Positions 15,878 through 23,088 are shown, counted from the stretch's first letter. The stretch: 36,879 bases of DNA from an uncultured Paenibacillus sp. (GCA_927443375.1 CAKMKL010000277.1:1-36879), one strand, 5' to 3'. The notes: generated by a model not told the origin, from the letters alone. Translations and numbers: made by a program.

Positions 15878-16551
15878 GCGTTCACCATTTCCACTTTATA
15901 GCCGATCCCGCGCACGGTCCGGATGATAAAATTATTCTGATATTCGGCGAACCGTTGACGAAGCCGCTTAATGTGCACATCCACCGTCCGCTCATCCCCT
16001 TCATAATCTGCACCCCAGACCAGCTCAATCAGTTCGCTGCGCGAAAACAGGCGCCCAGGATACTGTGCCAGCTGAGCCAGCAGCTCGAACTCTTTGACCG
16101 GCAGCAGCAATACATCATTTCCGTCGCTGATCTCATAATTTTTGCGGTCAATCACGAGGGAGTTGAGGCGGATTTTGTCATCCGAAGCTACAGAGTACCG
16201 GCGGAACAACGCTTTGATGCGGAACAACAGCTCTTCCGGCTCAAATGGTTTGGTCACATAATCATCTGTTCCGCTCAAATAACCCTGCTCTTTGTCACTG
16301 AGCTGCTGACGCGCAGTTAACAGAATAACCGGAATGTCGTAGGTTTCCCTAATGTATTGGCACAGCTCCAGTCCGTCCATTTGCGGCATCATTACATCCA
16401 CCACCGCCAGATCCACTGTGCTCTCTTTCATCAGTCCTAGGGCTTCCCGCCCGTCCCCTGCTTCAACCGTAAGATAGCCCTCTCTGGTCAACACATGCCG
16501 CAGCAGCGTACGGATATTGACATCATCATCGGCGACCAAAATTTTTTTCAT
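15874..16551 (-). CDS. hssR: Haem response regulator HssR
   Basis: 225 residues from the preferred start, close to S. aureus HssR (224). Receiver domain (1-115): acidic pocket VADDDVN, phospho-Asp in VVDVMMPQMDG (about 52), TAR switch and lysine of YVTKPFEP. C-terminal OmpR-type winged helix (about 130-222) with RLFSRSELIELVWGADYEGDERTVDVHIKRLRQRF and TVRGIGYKVE. ISGTDDYVTKPFE-like and DYEGDERTVDVHIKRLRQR stretches are shared with HssR. The ORF track uses TTG 16575; ATG 16549-16551 with GGGAG ten bases upstream is preferred. It heads the four-gene haem unit. Confidence 0.92.
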   Translation of the reverse strand: MKKILVADDDVNIRTLLRHVLTREGYLTVEAGDGREALGLMKESTVDLAVVDVMMPQMDGLELCQYIRETYDIPVILLTARQQLSDKEQGYLSGTDDYVTKPFEPEELLFRIKALFRRYSVASDDKIRLNSLVIDRKNYEISDGNDVLLLPVKEFELLAQLAQYPGRLFSRSELIELVWGADYEGDERTVDVHIKRLRQRFAEYQNNFIIRTVRGIGYKVEMVNA

Positions 16552-16589
16552 CAGAATCTCACTCCCATATTCCAATATAGCTGTCCTCT

Positions 16590-16618
16590 ATCGTAGCAAC
16601 ATTGCTTCCGGATGACAA
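16590..16618 (-). promoter_or_regulatory. Predicted promoter of hssRS
   Basis: Minus strand: TTGTCA (complement 16613-16618), 17 bases, TACGAT (complement 16590-16595). The spacer contains the small palindrome GCAATGTTGC. It is the only promoter-like pair seen in the 133-bp gap before hssR. Confidence 0.5.
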
Positions 16619-16684
16619 CTGAGTGTATAGATGCTGGTGAAGAAAGGCATGCCGGACAAAATAGGGTTGATAAAGTAGCTGCAC

Positions 16685-17509
16685 TCAAGACCCCCGCTTC
16701 TCCTGTGGCCTAATAAATGGCAAGATACTCTCTTTAAGCGGGGTAACTTCCCGCCCCATCCATTCCTCCAGATCAGTAGTGGTCGAAACGGTGTCTATAG
16801 TAGACAAGAACTTATAGATCCAATGCTGTATTCCGGGATCCTCACGGTGGATTACAGGTTTACCCGCCAGCCCGCCCAGTGCTTCGGCGAGATCATCAAA
16901 GGTCCAGGTCTGTGAAGCGGTTAACTCATAGCTTTGATTTTCTTGTCCGCCTTCAGCAAGAATAGCCGCCGTTGCCAGAGCCAGATCACTGCGCGAAACG
17001 GCATTAAACCGCCAATTCCCCGGGTTTGTTATGAGCACGCCGCTGCTGATCACCTCATTCAGACCAAACACATTTACAAAATCGATATAAAGGGCATTGC
17101 GTAAAAAAGTATACCGCAGTCCGCTATCCAGAATCGCCTGCTCCGTAAGGGAATGGATATTATCAGTGTTTCCTTTCTGTGAAAAAGCAAAGCTGGTATA
17201 AAGAATATGCTCTACGCCAGCTCTCTGCGCTGCATCAATCACCCGTTTATGCTGGGTAAGCCGGACCCGATCATCAGAATGCGGACTTGAGATTAACAGC
17301 AGCTTAGGAACACCGGCAAAAGCTTCATCCAGCGTATCCTGGGCATCGTAATCTACGATCCGGGTCTCAAGGCCAAGTTGATGCATTTCTGCAGTTTTAT
17401 AAGGATCACGCACACCAGCGATGATCTGCCCTGCAGGCATCTTCTGCAGCAGATTCTCCAGAATCAAACCTCCCATCTGTCCTGTTGCTCCTGTAATCAT
17501 GATTTGCAT
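16685..17509 (-). CDS. NmrA-like NAD(P)-binding oxidoreductase (QorB-type quinone reductase)
   Basis: 274 residues. The Rossmann loop ITGATGQMGGLILENLL starts at residue 4, followed by the atypical SDR pattern RVRLTQHKRVIDAAQRAGVEHILYTSFAFSQ and LRYTFLRNALYIDFV. It resembles E. coli QorB/YtfG, which reduces quinones with NADPH. A TAGTTAA-N4-TTAACTA palindrome lies 27-44 bases upstream of the ATG, which is preceded by AAGGGA. The same palindrome fronts the adjacent marR gene, so repression by that MarR protein, relieved by quinones or electrophiles, is the likely control. Confidence 0.88.
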   Translation of the reverse strand: MQIMITGATGQMGGLILENLLQKMPAGQIIAGVRDPYKTAEMHQLGLETRIVDYDAQDTLDEAFAGVPKLLLISSPHSDDRVRLTQHKRVIDAAQRAGVEHILYTSFAFSQKGNTDNIHSLTEQAILDSGLRYTFLRNALYIDFVNVFGLNEVISSGVLITNPGNWRFNAVSRSDLALATAAILAEGGQENQSYELTASQTWTFDDLAEALGGLAGKPVIHREDPGIQHWIYKFLSTIDTVSTTTDLEEWMGREVTPLKESILPFIRPQEKRGS

Positions 17510-17535
17510 AAGCGGATTTCCCTTCTATAATGAAA

Positions 17536-17553
17536 TAGTTAAGCCATTAACTA
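17536..17553. promoter_or_regulatory. MarR operator upstream of the qorB-like gene
   Basis: TAGTTAA-GCCA-TTAACTA is a perfect 7-bp inverted repeat with a 4-base spacer. An identical pair of arms lies before marR at 18060-18077. The MarR-family fold favours 16-20-bp palindromes of this type. Confidence 0.75.
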
Positions 17554-17569
17554 AATTGGCGAAAAGCAT

Positions 17570-17602
17570 CCGCCCCCAATAACTCTTAACTATAAGGGGC
17601 GG
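17570..17602 (-). terminator. Weak hairpin after marR
   Basis: CCGCCCC and GGGGCGG arms enclose an AT-rich loop that overlaps the marR stop. A TTTT follows only four bases after the stem on the minus strand, so it may be a weak terminator or attenuator between marR and the qorB-like gene. Confidence 0.35.
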
Positions 17603-18042
17603 CTCAGCTTATGCAGCAGCGACATCAGCTGAATAAGCTCCTGTTCCTCCAGCCTGTTCATCCGCTCTGCTACCGCTTGACGGTTGTAAGGCAGATGCTC
17701 CAGCAGCAACGACTGACCCTCACCGGTAATCGAAATCACTGTTTTGCGGCCGTCCTCGGCGTGGCCAGCTCTTGCAATGTAACCTTCCTTTTCCAGCGGG
17801 GAGAGAAGCAGGCTTATATTAGCTTTGGTTACACCGATTTTCTCTGCAAGAATGGAAGGAAGAATACTGCCGCCATGTTTGACGAGCTCTACCAGAATCC
17901 GGATTCTTGCACCATTCAGTCCATGTGACTGCCAATATTTCTCCGACACAGCTACAACATTCGCCGTCGCCTCCACCAGGGTAAAGAAAGCCGAGGTAGG
18001 GAGCGGCTGCTCCAGCACAAGCTTTTGTAAATCATCGATCAT
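17590..18042 (-). CDS. MarR-family transcriptional repressor
   Basis: 150 residues with a central winged helix (about 62-120: PSILAEKIGVTKANISLLLSPLEKEGYIARAGHAEDGRKTVISITGEG), flanked by dimerisation helices. There is no Cys of the OhrR type, so sensing is likely by ligand binding. GGAG lies about ten bases before ATG. A near-consensus promoter with the palindromic operator on its start site indicates autorepression. The QorB-like gene downstream on the same strand carries a copy of the operator and is the obvious second target. Confidence 0.92.
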   Translation of the reverse strand: MIDDLQKLVLEQPLPTSAFFTLVEATANVVAVSEKYWQSHGLNGARIRILVELVKHGGSILPSILAEKIGVTKANISLLLSPLEKEGYIARAGHAEDGRKTVISITGEGQSLLLEHLPYNRQAVAERMNRLEEQELIQLMSLLHKLSRPL

Positions 18043-18059
18043 TCCAGTTCAGCTCCAAG

Positions 18060-18077
18060 TAGTTAATACCTTAACTA
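18060..18077. promoter_or_regulatory. MarR operator upstream of marR
   Basis: TAGTTAA-TACC-TTAACTA has the same arms as the site at 17536-17553 and only the 4-base spacer differs. It begins four bases downstream of the predicted -10 of marR, so bound repressor would cover the transcription start. Confidence 0.78.
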
Positions 18078-18081
18078 CTTT

Positions 18082-18110
18082 AATGTACCCGCTTCTTCAC
18101 CCGCTGTCAA
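18082..18110 (-). promoter_or_regulatory. Promoter of marR
   Basis: Minus strand: consensus TTGACA (complement 18105-18110), 17-base spacer, TACATT (complement 18082-18087). It points toward marR. Confidence 0.7.
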
Positions 18111-18113
18111 AGA

Positions 18114-18359
18114 TTATTCTTCCAAGTAACTGCTTACGCCAATTATCAGTTTAAAGGTTTTCCGGCCTTTGCTGATCTTTTTAAAGCCCGATCTGACGTC
18201 AAATACCCAGACTGTTGTTCCTACCCAACATCTTATGTATAGGGAATGGACCCTTATCGGACCGGCGATCCCTTTCACCTCAAATTCAGTTCCATCCGCC
18301 AATTCTGTCTCGGTCCGAACAAACCAGCGGTTCCCGATACCAAACTCGATATATTTCAG
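18114..18359 (-). CDS. DUF3977-like small protein with apparent CTG start
   Basis: 81 residues reading (L/M)KYIEFGIGNRWFVRTETELADGTEFEVKGIAGPIRVHSLYIRCW, a pattern I recognise as the DUF3977 family, whose members begin MKYIEFGIGN. The ORF track extends to a GTG at 18401 that has no ribosome binding site. Instead AAGGAG sits exactly eight bases before a CTG codon (complement 18357-18359) where the family's initiator should be. Either CTG is used as a rare start or the original ATG was lost. Function unknown; the protein is strand-rich and soluble. Its 3' end lies just beyond the marR promoter. Confidence 0.6.
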   Translation of the reverse strand: MKYIEFGIGNRWFVRTETELADGTEFEVKGIAGPIRVHSLYIRCWVGTTVWVFDVRSGFKKISKGRKTFKLIIGVSSYLEE

Positions 18360-18426
18360 AATTTCCACTCCTTCAACAGGGTTAACCCCCCGCTCTCTCA
18401 CAGGAGTGCAGGGGGGGTGCTGGTTT

Positions 18427-19620
18427 TCAGATCAATACCGTCTTGGCTGAAAGCGGTTCTTCACTGTAGCTCTTGCTGCCTTCCAGCAGCACCTCCAACT
18501 TGATCAGCTCGGAGCGGCTGGCCAGGCGGATTGGAGGCCCCCAGGTTCCGTACCCGGAGGAGACGACTACATGCAATTTATCCTTAAGCAGATAACCCCA
18601 GTCCAGTTCAAACAGCCGTTTAGTAATCCAGTGATTCGGTGCTATTTGCCCGCGGTGGGTGTGACCGGACAACAGAACATCCACTCCGGCTTTGGCGGCG
18701 ATATCGAATCCGGTCGGCTGGTGGTCCATCATAATAACCGGACGGGAATGATCAAGTCCTTCCAGAAGTAGAGGTACACTTAATCTGCCGCCTTCCATGG
18801 ACTCCGCTGTTTTGTCTTTACGGCCTACAATATATACTCCCGCAGTATCCACCACCTCATCCTGCAGCACGCGGATGCCATTGCTAGCCATAAGCTCCGT
18901 ATATTGACCGATAGAGCCTCCGTAATACTCATGGTTCCCAAGAACGGCAAACACACCGTGCCGTGCCTTAAGCTGCTTCAGCTGTTCAATCATTCCGTTG
19001 CGGATAAACGGTTCAATGCTGTCATCCAGCACATCTCCGGCCAAAAGAATGATATCCGGCTTCATCAGGTTGATTTCAGTCACCATTTTGCGCAGATGAC
19101 GGTTGCCGACGATATTGCCCAAATGCAGATCCGATGCAACAGCAACAGTTAGCGGGCTGCTGGTTCCGATGGATTTATCAATCCGGATAGGATGTGTACG
19201 CACAATCGTGCTCCAGGCATTCCGCGAACCCCACAGCAGGAAAACCGCGAGCAGCAGCATAATTGTGGCCCCTGCCTCAGCCGTGAATGCACTTCGTTCG
19301 AAGCCCGTCAGACCCAGCACCCAATAAAGCAGATCCGTCAGCGGCAGCATAATAACAGCAAACTCCATACAGGCCAAATAATAAGAGCCGACCACCTTAA
19401 ACAGTCTGGCGGCTGGCTTTACAGCCTTCGGCCACGGCACCATACCGATCATATAAGCAAACGCAATAACCATGAATACCGTCCAGAATACACCTGCTGA
19501 AATACCCGGCAGAAGGCTCTCCACCAGAACCCAGAGATGATAACCAATGTAGAAATTAACAAGTCCCAATACCAGCAGCATAACTGTCCCTGAAATGAGC
19601 ATGCGCAGATTTCTCATCAT
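18427..19620 (-). CDS. Membrane-anchored metallophosphoesterase (YkuE/YaeI-like)
   Basis: 397 residues. Four N-terminal membrane segments (about 5-28, 38-58, 72-95, 108-128) precede a calcineurin-like phosphoesterase domain (about 150-390). All metal-binding motifs are present: ASDLHLG, LLAGDVLDD, VLGNHEYYGG, IMMDHQPTG and LSGHTHRGQ. Relatives cleave UDP-sugar or lipid phosphodiesters near the membrane, but the substrate here is unknown. AAGGAG precedes two adjacent ATG codons; the second (MRNLR) has the better spacing. Confidence 0.9.
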   Translation of the reverse strand: MMRNLRMLISGTVMLLVLGLVNFYIGYHLWVLVESLLPGISAGVFWTVFMVIAFAYMIGMVPWPKAVKPAARLFKVVGSYYLACMEFAVIMLPLTDLLYWVLGLTGFERSAFTAEAGATIMLLLAVFLLWGSRNAWSTIVRTHPIRIDKSIGTSSPLTVAVASDLHLGNIVGNRHLRKMVTEINLMKPDIILLAGDVLDDSIEPFIRNGMIEQLKQLKARHGVFAVLGNHEYYGGSIGQYTELMASNGIRVLQDEVVDTAGVYIVGRKDKTAESMEGGRLSVPLLLEGLDHSRPVIMMDHQPTGFDIAAKAGVDVLLSGHTHRGQIAPNHWITKRLFELDWGYLLKDKLHVVVSSGYGTWGPPIRLASRSELIKLEVLLEGSKSYSEEPLSAKTVLI

Positions 19621-19746
19621 CCAACTCCTTTAGCTTAAAGCTTTTCTATACGTTCTACTTCAAATCATAGCACAAAGTATTTGCGAGGTATAAATCCTGC
19701 CTGTGCTTTCCATCAACAGGGTTCTTTCCACACCGGAAATTACGGC

Positions 19747-19775
19747 AAAAAAAGAAGATACTCTTCAGCATCTTC
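19747..19775 (-). terminator. Terminator of the hemerythrin gene
   Basis: Minus strand: GAAGAT-loop-ATCTTC followed by seven T, about 17 bases after the hemerythrin stop. Confidence 0.8.
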
Positions 19776-19791
19776 GTTTCACTTTGTGTAG

Positions 19792-20202
19792 TTATACTGC
19801 TTTATTCTTGCTGGCAATGCAATCCCCGATTAGCTGATCGCATTTGCTGATGTGGCTCAGGAGCCAGTCTGTCAGCGTACGGTTCAGCTTAATCGTCGAC
19901 AATACGGATACACCCTTGGTCTTCACACTCTCTTCAAGTTCCAGAACGGTCTGTACAAATTCAGCATGGGTCTTCTGGTGCTCGGCAAGTTCAGGAAAAT
20001 CGATATCTGCCATCAGCTGCTCTTCGCTGCCAAAATGCTCAATCGTATATTCCTTAAGGAACCTCAGTGTTTCTTCGATCTTCTCTTTGCCCTTCTGGTT
20101 GGTACATGCATCGAAAAATTCATTCAGCTTCAGTAGCAGCTGTCTGTGCTGGCAATCGATCTTTTCTACACCGATGTTATAGGATTCCTTCCAATCGATC
20201 AT
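19792..20202 (-). CDS. Bacteriohemerythrin
   Basis: 136 residues, single-domain hemerythrin size. Diiron ligands lie at expected positions: His in DCQHRQLL (about 19), HFGSEE (His and Glu, about 56-61) and HQKTHAEF (about 74-78), with HISKCDQ near the C terminus supplying the last His and Asp. It would reversibly bind oxygen or act as an oxygen or iron sensor/store in the cytoplasm. The site AAGGTGAG precedes ATG. It stands alone with its own terminator. Confidence 0.93.
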   Translation of the reverse strand: MIDWKESYNIGVEKIDCQHRQLLLKLNEFFDACTNQKGKEKIEETLRFLKEYTIEHFGSEEQLMADIDFPELAEHQKTHAEFVQTVLELEESVKTKGVSVLSTIKLNRTLTDWLLSHISKCDQLIGDCIASKNKAV

Positions 20203-20341
20203 AACTCACCTTGCCCTTTTCCAAAAATTTATGTAAAAATACACATACTTTATTTTCCACATTCCTGAATCAAAGTTCTGTTAACAACATCACACGACAA
20301 CATTCTGCAAATAACTGCAATACCTTCATCTGTAATAACGC

Positions 20342-20365
20342 AAAAAAACGCGAGATCATCTCGCG
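20342..20365 (-). terminator. Terminator without an obvious gene
   Basis: Minus strand CGCGAGATGATCTCGCG followed by seven T is a near-perfect palindrome. It lies between the divergent hemerythrin gene and the small plus-strand ORF and follows a 63-aa minus-strand ORF that I do not trust. It may insulate hemerythrin from upstream transcription. The remaining gap 20203-20462 shows nothing else convincing. Confidence 0.65.
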
Positions 20366-20462
20366 CGCATTAAGTTCATCTTGCAGTTTGTCTGTAATTG
20401 ATCAATACTCAGGATATCGGCATTATGCCAACCAATTATTCTTGTGATAGGAGCATTAGGAT

Positions 20463-20609
20463 ATGTTTCGTAAAAATCCTTCAAAAACCTCAGTATTTGT
20501 TCCAAAATCATCAGGCCTCGGCTGGACCTTGAACCCCCGGCATCCACTGGGCTGGATCATCCTGGGAGCTTTATTTATATTGGCGGTGTACAAAATATTT
20601 ATTAATTAA
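20463..20609 (+). CDS. 48-aa membrane protein with DUF5808-like motif
   Basis: Too short for the ORF track. It reads MFRKNPSKTSVFVPKSSGLGW, then TLNPRHPLG and a hydrophobic tail WIILGALFILAVYKIFIN. The stretch VFVPKSSGLGWTLN resembles the FVPKRxGxGWTLN core of DUF5808-type proteins; the tail would span the membrane once. AGGAG lies nine bases before ATG, which supports translation. Function unknown. It has no operon partner on its strand. Confidence 0.6.
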   Translation: MFRKNPSKTSVFVPKSSGLGWTLNPRHPLGWIILGALFILAVYKIFIN

Positions 20610-20640
20610 TCTATCATTCAACGCAAAGATGCTTAGTGCG

Positions 20641-21504
20641 TTATAGCAGCTTCCGGCGGAAGGCGCTGATTACCCCCTGGTGCGGTGACTGGTCCAGCAC
20701 AGCAAACACGATGGTGTCAAAAAGTTTCTGATAGCCTTCTACCAGCAGGACCTGACGGAAGTAACCGGCTACCTCCATCGGATCATTGCGGAACACACCG
20801 CAGCCGTAAGCTCCCAGCACAACGGCAGAATGTCCATGCACTGCAGCAACTGCCAGGATATAGCGGATCCGTTCCAGCATCACTTCGGCGATCCGCGGTA
20901 CCTCATGGAGTTCCCGCTCCGTAACCACCCCAGCGTTTACAGCAGGTGCAGTAATCATCGAAACCGCAAAAGGTTTGGCGAGCAGGACGTCCTGCCTGTC
21001 TCTGAACACAGGAACGCCCGGCGAATGAATCATGTAATGCGAATACAGGCAGGTTTTCCGGCTGCGGTTATAGTCATACATTTCTTTCATTTGTGAGATG
21101 CAGGGTTAAAGGGCAGAAGCTCTGGCTAAGCTCTCCTCCTGGGCCTGGCTTCCGCAAAGGAAGCCGCCGCCAGGATTCTTGGCGGAAGCAAAATTAAGAC
21201 ACACGGTGTGCTTAATTCCCTCTTGTTCTACCAGCCGCTGCGCTGCCTGCAGTGTGGTTTCACCGCTGACCTCAATTGCCGCCCTATGCTGCGGTTGATG
21301 ATGGATCCGCGTAATAATGTCCCCGTTAAGCGTGGTCAGCTGCTCCGGTGAGTATAGCTGCGAACCGGCAATTGCCGACTGGACGGATTCTACAATATCT
21401 ACCAGCTGTCCCGCGCTGTTCATATAGCTGCCCTTTGCAATCAGATCCAAAGTCTCCTGAGCAATTGCGGCTCTTTTATCTCTTGGACTGCTTTTAGCGT
21501 TCAT
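20641..21504 (-). pseudogene. TIGR02452 / bacterial PARG-like protein, interrupted by in-frame TAA
   Basis: Two ORF-track entries (21106-21504 and 20641-21090) are halves of one gene in the same frame, separated by a TAA (21106-21108) and five sense codons (P C I S Q). The joined reading is SLARASAL-stop-PCISQMKEMYDYNRS, where the family has Tyr at the stop position, so a single TAT/TAC to TAA change explains the break. The first half keeps the PARG signature GGGFLCGSQAQEE (GGG-X7-QEE) that binds ADP-ribose; the second half has MITAPAVN and VVLGAYGCGVFRNDP. The second half has no ribosome binding site of its own. The intact protein would remove poly- or mono-ADP-ribose. It is last in the NrtR-NADAR unit. 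Confidence 0.88.
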
Positions 21505-21536
21505 GGGTTTTCACTCCATTCTAATAATGATGCCGG

Positions 21537-22016
21537 TTACGATCCGTCAATAAGATCATCCCGCAGTTTTGTCAGAACCTCACCCAGCCAGTTTGTACCG
21601 CGCCAAGTGCTTCTGCTGCGGATGGCCGGATCATCCTCGGTTAATCCGACACCCCAGATCCGGTCTGTTGGACTTGCTTCCACAAGCGTTGTGCCTCTGG
21701 TATCTAAGAGCAGCTGCAGCAGTTCCTGGTTCTGAATGAACTTTTCTTTATTTCCTTCATAGACAATGGTTTTGCAGTGGCGTTCCCATTCGGTTTGCAC
21801 GAAACCCCGTACCCGCTTTCCGAGCTCCTTCTGCTCTCTCGGTATCCGGGCCAGCAGAATCTTCCGGCTTATCTCCCCGTCCCCGAACAATAGTGCCTTA
21901 CCGTACATCATATACTGCTCAGCACAGTTAAAGCGGATCTCATCGACCGTAAAAGCGCACATATACCACTGTGAAAAAGGTGAATGGCTCCGGTAAAAAT
22001 ACGTGAATCCCTCCAT
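21537..22016 (-). CDS. NADAR-family protein (YbiA-like)
   Basis: 159 residues, full length for a single NADAR domain. Signatures: FYRSHSPFSQWYMCAFTVDEIRFNCAEQYMMYGKALLFGD (about 7-45), then VYEGNKEKF (about 95), LVEASPTDRIWGVGL (about 121) and NWLGEVLTKLRD (C terminus). Known members hydrolyse N-glycosidic bonds: E. coli YbiA acts on riboflavin intermediates, and NADAR proteins are reported to remove ADP-ribose from guanine in DNA. The neighbours here (NrtR-like regulator and PARG-like protein) favour ADP-ribose chemistry, though no DarT-type toxin is in the window. GGGGAG lies seven bases before ATG. Confidence 0.93.
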   Translation of the reverse strand: MEGFTYFYRSHSPFSQWYMCAFTVDEIRFNCAEQYMMYGKALLFGDGEISRKILLARIPREQKELGKRVRGFVQTEWERHCKTIVYEGNKEKFIQNQELLQLLLDTRGTTLVEASPTDRIWGVGLTEDDPAIRSRSTWRGTNWLGEVLTKLRDDLIDGS

Positions 22017-22045
22017 TTCTCTACTCCCCTTTACTCCCTTAACGA

Positions 22046-22945
22046 TTATTCCCGGTTCATATTGTACCGGTACAGCTTGGATGGCCGGTGTCCGGCATCC
22101 TTCGTGTATTCCTCAGTCTCGGTTACTCGATCGGCAATCTTCCGGCGGAACGCCGCTGCCAGCAGCTCTTTGCCAAGAATGATCTCATAGACCCGCTGGA
22201 GCTCAGATAAGGTAAACAGCGGCGGCATCAGATTGAAAATAATATCCGTATACTCCACCTTCCCGCGCAGCCGTTCGATTGCGTATTGCACCATCAGCAG
22301 GTGATCAAAGGCCAGGCCTTCGCTTTCGACAATCCGGCTGTGGGTTTTGCGGACATGCCCCTGAACCATCTCCACATGTTCGACTACGCCCGAAAGTGTT
22401 GTCTGCTCGTTCTGCAGAGTAATGCGAATCAGCTTCACCAGTTCATAGCCCTGCTCCAGCTCCCTGCGGCTGCTCTCGATTAGCTGATGCGATACCTCAA
22501 ACCAGGCTGCATCCGCTGCATCATCCCCAGCCAGAACATGGAGTGCAGTCCGGTCAACCAATGCCATATAGGAGCAGCTGATGACACGCATCCGCGGATC
22601 ACGCTCCACTTCCCCCCAGGTATACAGCTGCTCCATGTAAATGTTGTCGATATTCGTCTCCGTGAACAGCTCCCTGCGTGCAGCTTCCTCAATGCTCTCA
22701 TGGACCGACACGAATCCGCCAGGCAGCGCCCATTGCCCCAGGAAGGGATGCTGTCCCCTCTGAATCAGCAAAAGCTGCAGCGATTTATCAGACAGCTTGC
22801 GGTAGTTATCCTGTTCCCGTTCCATTACAGTAAAAATCAGCATGTCCACGGTTACGGACGGACGCTCATACTCACCGGCATCATAGGTCTGCAGAAATTG
22901 CTCTTCGGTTAATCCCTCAGCATCGGTTAAAGGTCGTTTAGTCAT
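22046..22945 (-). CDS. NrtR-like Nudix/winged-helix regulator
   Basis: 299 residues. Residues about 28-170 form a Nudix domain whose box is GGFVSVHESIEEAARRELFTETNI. Against GX5EX7REUXEEXGU, one catalytic Glu is Thr and the Gly is Asn, so hydrolase activity is doubtful. The C-terminal part (about 225-292: LFTLSELQRVYEIILGKELLAAAFRRKI) is the winged helix of NrtR, which senses ADP-ribose-type ligands and represses NAD genes. AAAAGGAG precedes ATG. It leads the operon with NADAR and the PARG-like gene. Tandem repeats downstream of its promoter are the likely binding site. Confidence 0.88.
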   Translation of the reverse strand: MTKRPLTDAEGLTEEQFLQTYDAGEYERPSVTVDMLIFTVMEREQDNYRKLSDKSLQLLLIQRGQHPFLGQWALPGGFVSVHESIEEAARRELFTETNIDNIYMEQLYTWGEVERDPRMRVISCSYMALVDRTALHVLAGDDAADAAWFEVSHQLIESSRRELEQGYELVKLIRITLQNEQTTLSGVVEHVEMVQGHVRKTHSRIVESEGLAFDHLLMVQYAIERLRGKVEYTDIIFNLMPPLFTLSELQRVYEIILGKELLAAAFRRKIADRVTETEEYTKDAGHRPSKLYRYNMNRE

Positions 22946-22983
22946 CTTACTGCTCCTTTTAAGGTCATTTTTATGTTTGTATT

Positions 22984-23025
22984 TTATTATTATCCTTTTG
23001 TTAATATCATATTGTTATTATATAC
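22984..23025. repeat. Three tandem 14-bp AT-rich repeats, candidate operator
   Basis: TTATTATTATCCTT, TTGTTAATATCATA and TTGTTATTATATAC run head to tail without spacers and share TTnTTAnTAT. They overlap the -10 and the first about 35 transcribed bases of the predicted nrtR-like promoter, a position suited to repression. Confidence 0.5.
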
Positions 23026-23047
23026 TGGAGGTTCATATAACTGTCAA
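23017..23047 (-). promoter_or_regulatory. Promoter of the NrtR-NADAR-PARG operon
   Basis: Minus strand: consensus TTGACA (complement 23042-23047), 17 bases, TATATAAT (complement 23017-23024). It points to the NrtR-like gene, 72 bases away. Confidence 0.7.
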
Positions 23048-23088
23048 GCAAGAATTGGATGATTGTGGATTTCCGCTTAAAAGCAAAC

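Noticed and set aside
18360-18401. GTG extension of the DUF3977-like gene
   Set aside because: No ribosome site before the GTG, and the extra residues lie outside the family's usual start.
20356-20547. 63-aa minus-strand ORF
   Set aside because: Overlaps the better-supported 48-aa plus gene, no family recognised and weak ribosome site; kept only as a question linked to the terminator.
22984-23025. Tandem repeats as a CRISPR array
   Set aside because: Units are 14 bp with no spacers and no cas genes are nearby.
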